NCBI GenBank assembly: GCA_020622165.1
Contig: JACNMN010000001.1
Location: forward strand, 62,001-126,000
Length of the DNA stretch: 64,000 bases
Direction: 5' to 3'
DNA from: Boseongicola sp. H5
Lineage (GTDB): Bacteria > Pseudomonadota > Alphaproteobacteria > Rhodobacterales > Rhodobacteraceae
In this document: piece by piece, positions 63,356 through 64,000 of the stretch
How the letters are laid out: every line of letters starts with the position of its first letter
Numbering within the stretch: position 1 is the first letter of the stretch
Program-made: the position numbers and the translations under genes
The notes under the pieces: model-generated
Seen by the model: the letters and a program-made list of their open reading frames with translations, nothing else
Told to the model about the DNA's origin: nothing
Database searches by the model: none

Positions 63356-64000
63356 GCCCGCTGCGCGCCCTTCTCCTGGCCCTGTCCTTGTTCGCAGCCG
63401 CGCTTGGCGCCACCGGGGCCGACGCCCAGCCCACGGACCCGATGCCCGCCACCCTGATCGCGGACAGCATCGAGTTCGACGGCGCGAGCCAGGTCGTCGA
63501 GGCCACCGGCAATGTCGAGGTGTTTTATCAGGGCAGCCGGATGCGGGCCCAGTCCGTGCGGTACGACGGTGTGAACGACACGATGGTCGTGCAAGGCCCG
63601 CTCAGCGTGATCGAAGCCAACGGGCGCACCGTTTTCTTCGCCGAGTTCGCCCAGTTGTCGGCGGATATGCAAAGTGGCATTCTGCAATCCGCGCGGCTGG
63701 TGCTGGACCGGCAACTGCAGATCGCGGCAACCGAGATCAACCGGACGGAGGGGCGGTATACGCAGCTTTACCAGACCGTCGCCTCCTCCTGCGAGATCTG
63801 CGCGAACAACCCGATCCCGCTTTGGGAGATCCGCGCCCGGCGGATCGTGCATGATCAACTGGAGCGGCAGTTATACTTCGAGGGGGCGCAGTTCCGGGCG
63901 CTTGGCATCCCGCTTGCCTATATCCCCCGCCTGCGCCTGCCCGACCCGACGCTGGAGCGCGCCACCGGCTTTCTCGCCCCTTCGATCGGCGGCGACGATC
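63352..64000 (+). CDS. lptD: LPS assembly protein LptD, N-terminal part (cut by window end)
   Basis: The first 216 codons run off the window. A signal peptide (LRALLLALSLFAAALGATGADA) is followed by the OstA-type jellyroll: ATLIADSIEFDGASQVVEATGNVEVFYQG and GRTVFFAEFAQLSADMQSG, then SSCEICANNPIPLWEIRARR, a cysteine pair expected for disulfide maturation. The protein inserts LPS in the outer membrane. The position directly after lptFG confirms the call. Confidence 0.93.
   Translation, partial: MSPLRALLLALSLFAAALGATGADAQPTDPMPATLIADSIEFDGASQVVEATGNVEVFYQGSRMRAQSVRYDGVNDTMVVQGPLSVIEANGRTVFFAEFAQLSADMQSGILQSARLVLDRQLQIAATEINRTEGRYTQLYQTVASSCEICANNPIPLWEIRARRIVHDQLERQLYFEGAQFRALGIPLAYIPRLRLPDPTLERATGFLAPSIGGDD

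Noticed and set aside
1..64000. Insertion sequence, prophage, CRISPR array, rRNA or attachment site next to tRNA-Gly
   Set aside because: No transposase, integrase, direct repeat array or duplicated tRNA end was seen; the gene content reads as stable chromosome.

Overview
The window looks like a chromosomal segment of an alphaproteobacterium of the Rhodobacterales (Roseobacter/Rhodobacter lineage), probably an aerobic anoxygenic phototroph. The basis is high GC with strong third-position bias, Rhodobacterales-type proteins (DUF1127, propionyl-CoA synthetase, LptF/LptG/LptD order), a pucBA light-harvesting 2 operon with pucC, two perfect TGT-N12-ACA (PpsR/CrtJ) sites before pucB, and an Irr/ICE-like box before cytochrome c peroxidase. 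I see no transposase, phage module, CRISPR array, rRNA or replication origin. LAYOUT. 1-9.4 kb: the N-terminal part of a YcaQ-like protein, a fatty-acid CoA ligase, an ABC exporter, a LysR regulator divergent from a three-gene redox cluster, a Kef-type antiporter and tRNA-Gly(TCC). 9.4-16.3 kb: a possible small RNA, an SRAP protein, a DUF1127 protein, a secreted 5'-nucleotidase, DUF952, pyrD, a MATE transporter and two hot-dog thioesterases. 16.4-29 kb: two MerR regulators and a long fatty-acid oxidation operon (acyl-CoA dehydrogenase, GST-like protein, thiolase, FadJ-like protein) followed by an acyl-CoA ligase. Between thiolase and fadJ this operon carries four tandem NTF2/SnoaL-like paralogues and two tandem cupins, which is the most unusual block in the window. 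29-33 kb: an ABC-F protein behind a hairpin leader, a degenerate M48-like membrane protein and a SPOR protein. 33-39 kb: an overlapping nucleoside-salvage operon (cdd-deoA-deoB-add-upp) and a soluble hybrid histidine kinase. 39-47.4 kb: prpE, maeB, nadK, glyA and a fatty-acid desaturase. 47.4-49.5 kb: a short citrate-synthase-like protein with a CaiB-type CoA transferase. 49.6-52.5 kb: pucBA-pucC and a linked protein of unknown function. 52.5-53.6 kb is almost gene-free. 53.6-64 kb: cytochrome c peroxidase, a YqaE/Pmp3 peptide, DUF4112, ndk, a second ABC-F protein, MarC, a retropepsin-like protease, holC, pepA, then lptF-lptG-lptD, with lptD cut by the window end. HOW THE PARTS FIT. Acyl chains are activated by the ligases and degraded by the 18-27 kb operon, probably under the second MerR protein, whose likely operator (TTACG-N4-CGTAA) has a near match upstream of the CoA ligase at 2.4 kb. 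PrpE and malic enzyme handle propionyl/acetyl units and NADPH. The nucleoside operon recycles deoxyribose and bases. The puc operon builds a light-harvesting antenna; its alpha chain has Phe44-Leu45, the pattern of blue-shifted (B800-820-type) complexes, and an unusually long C-terminal tail.
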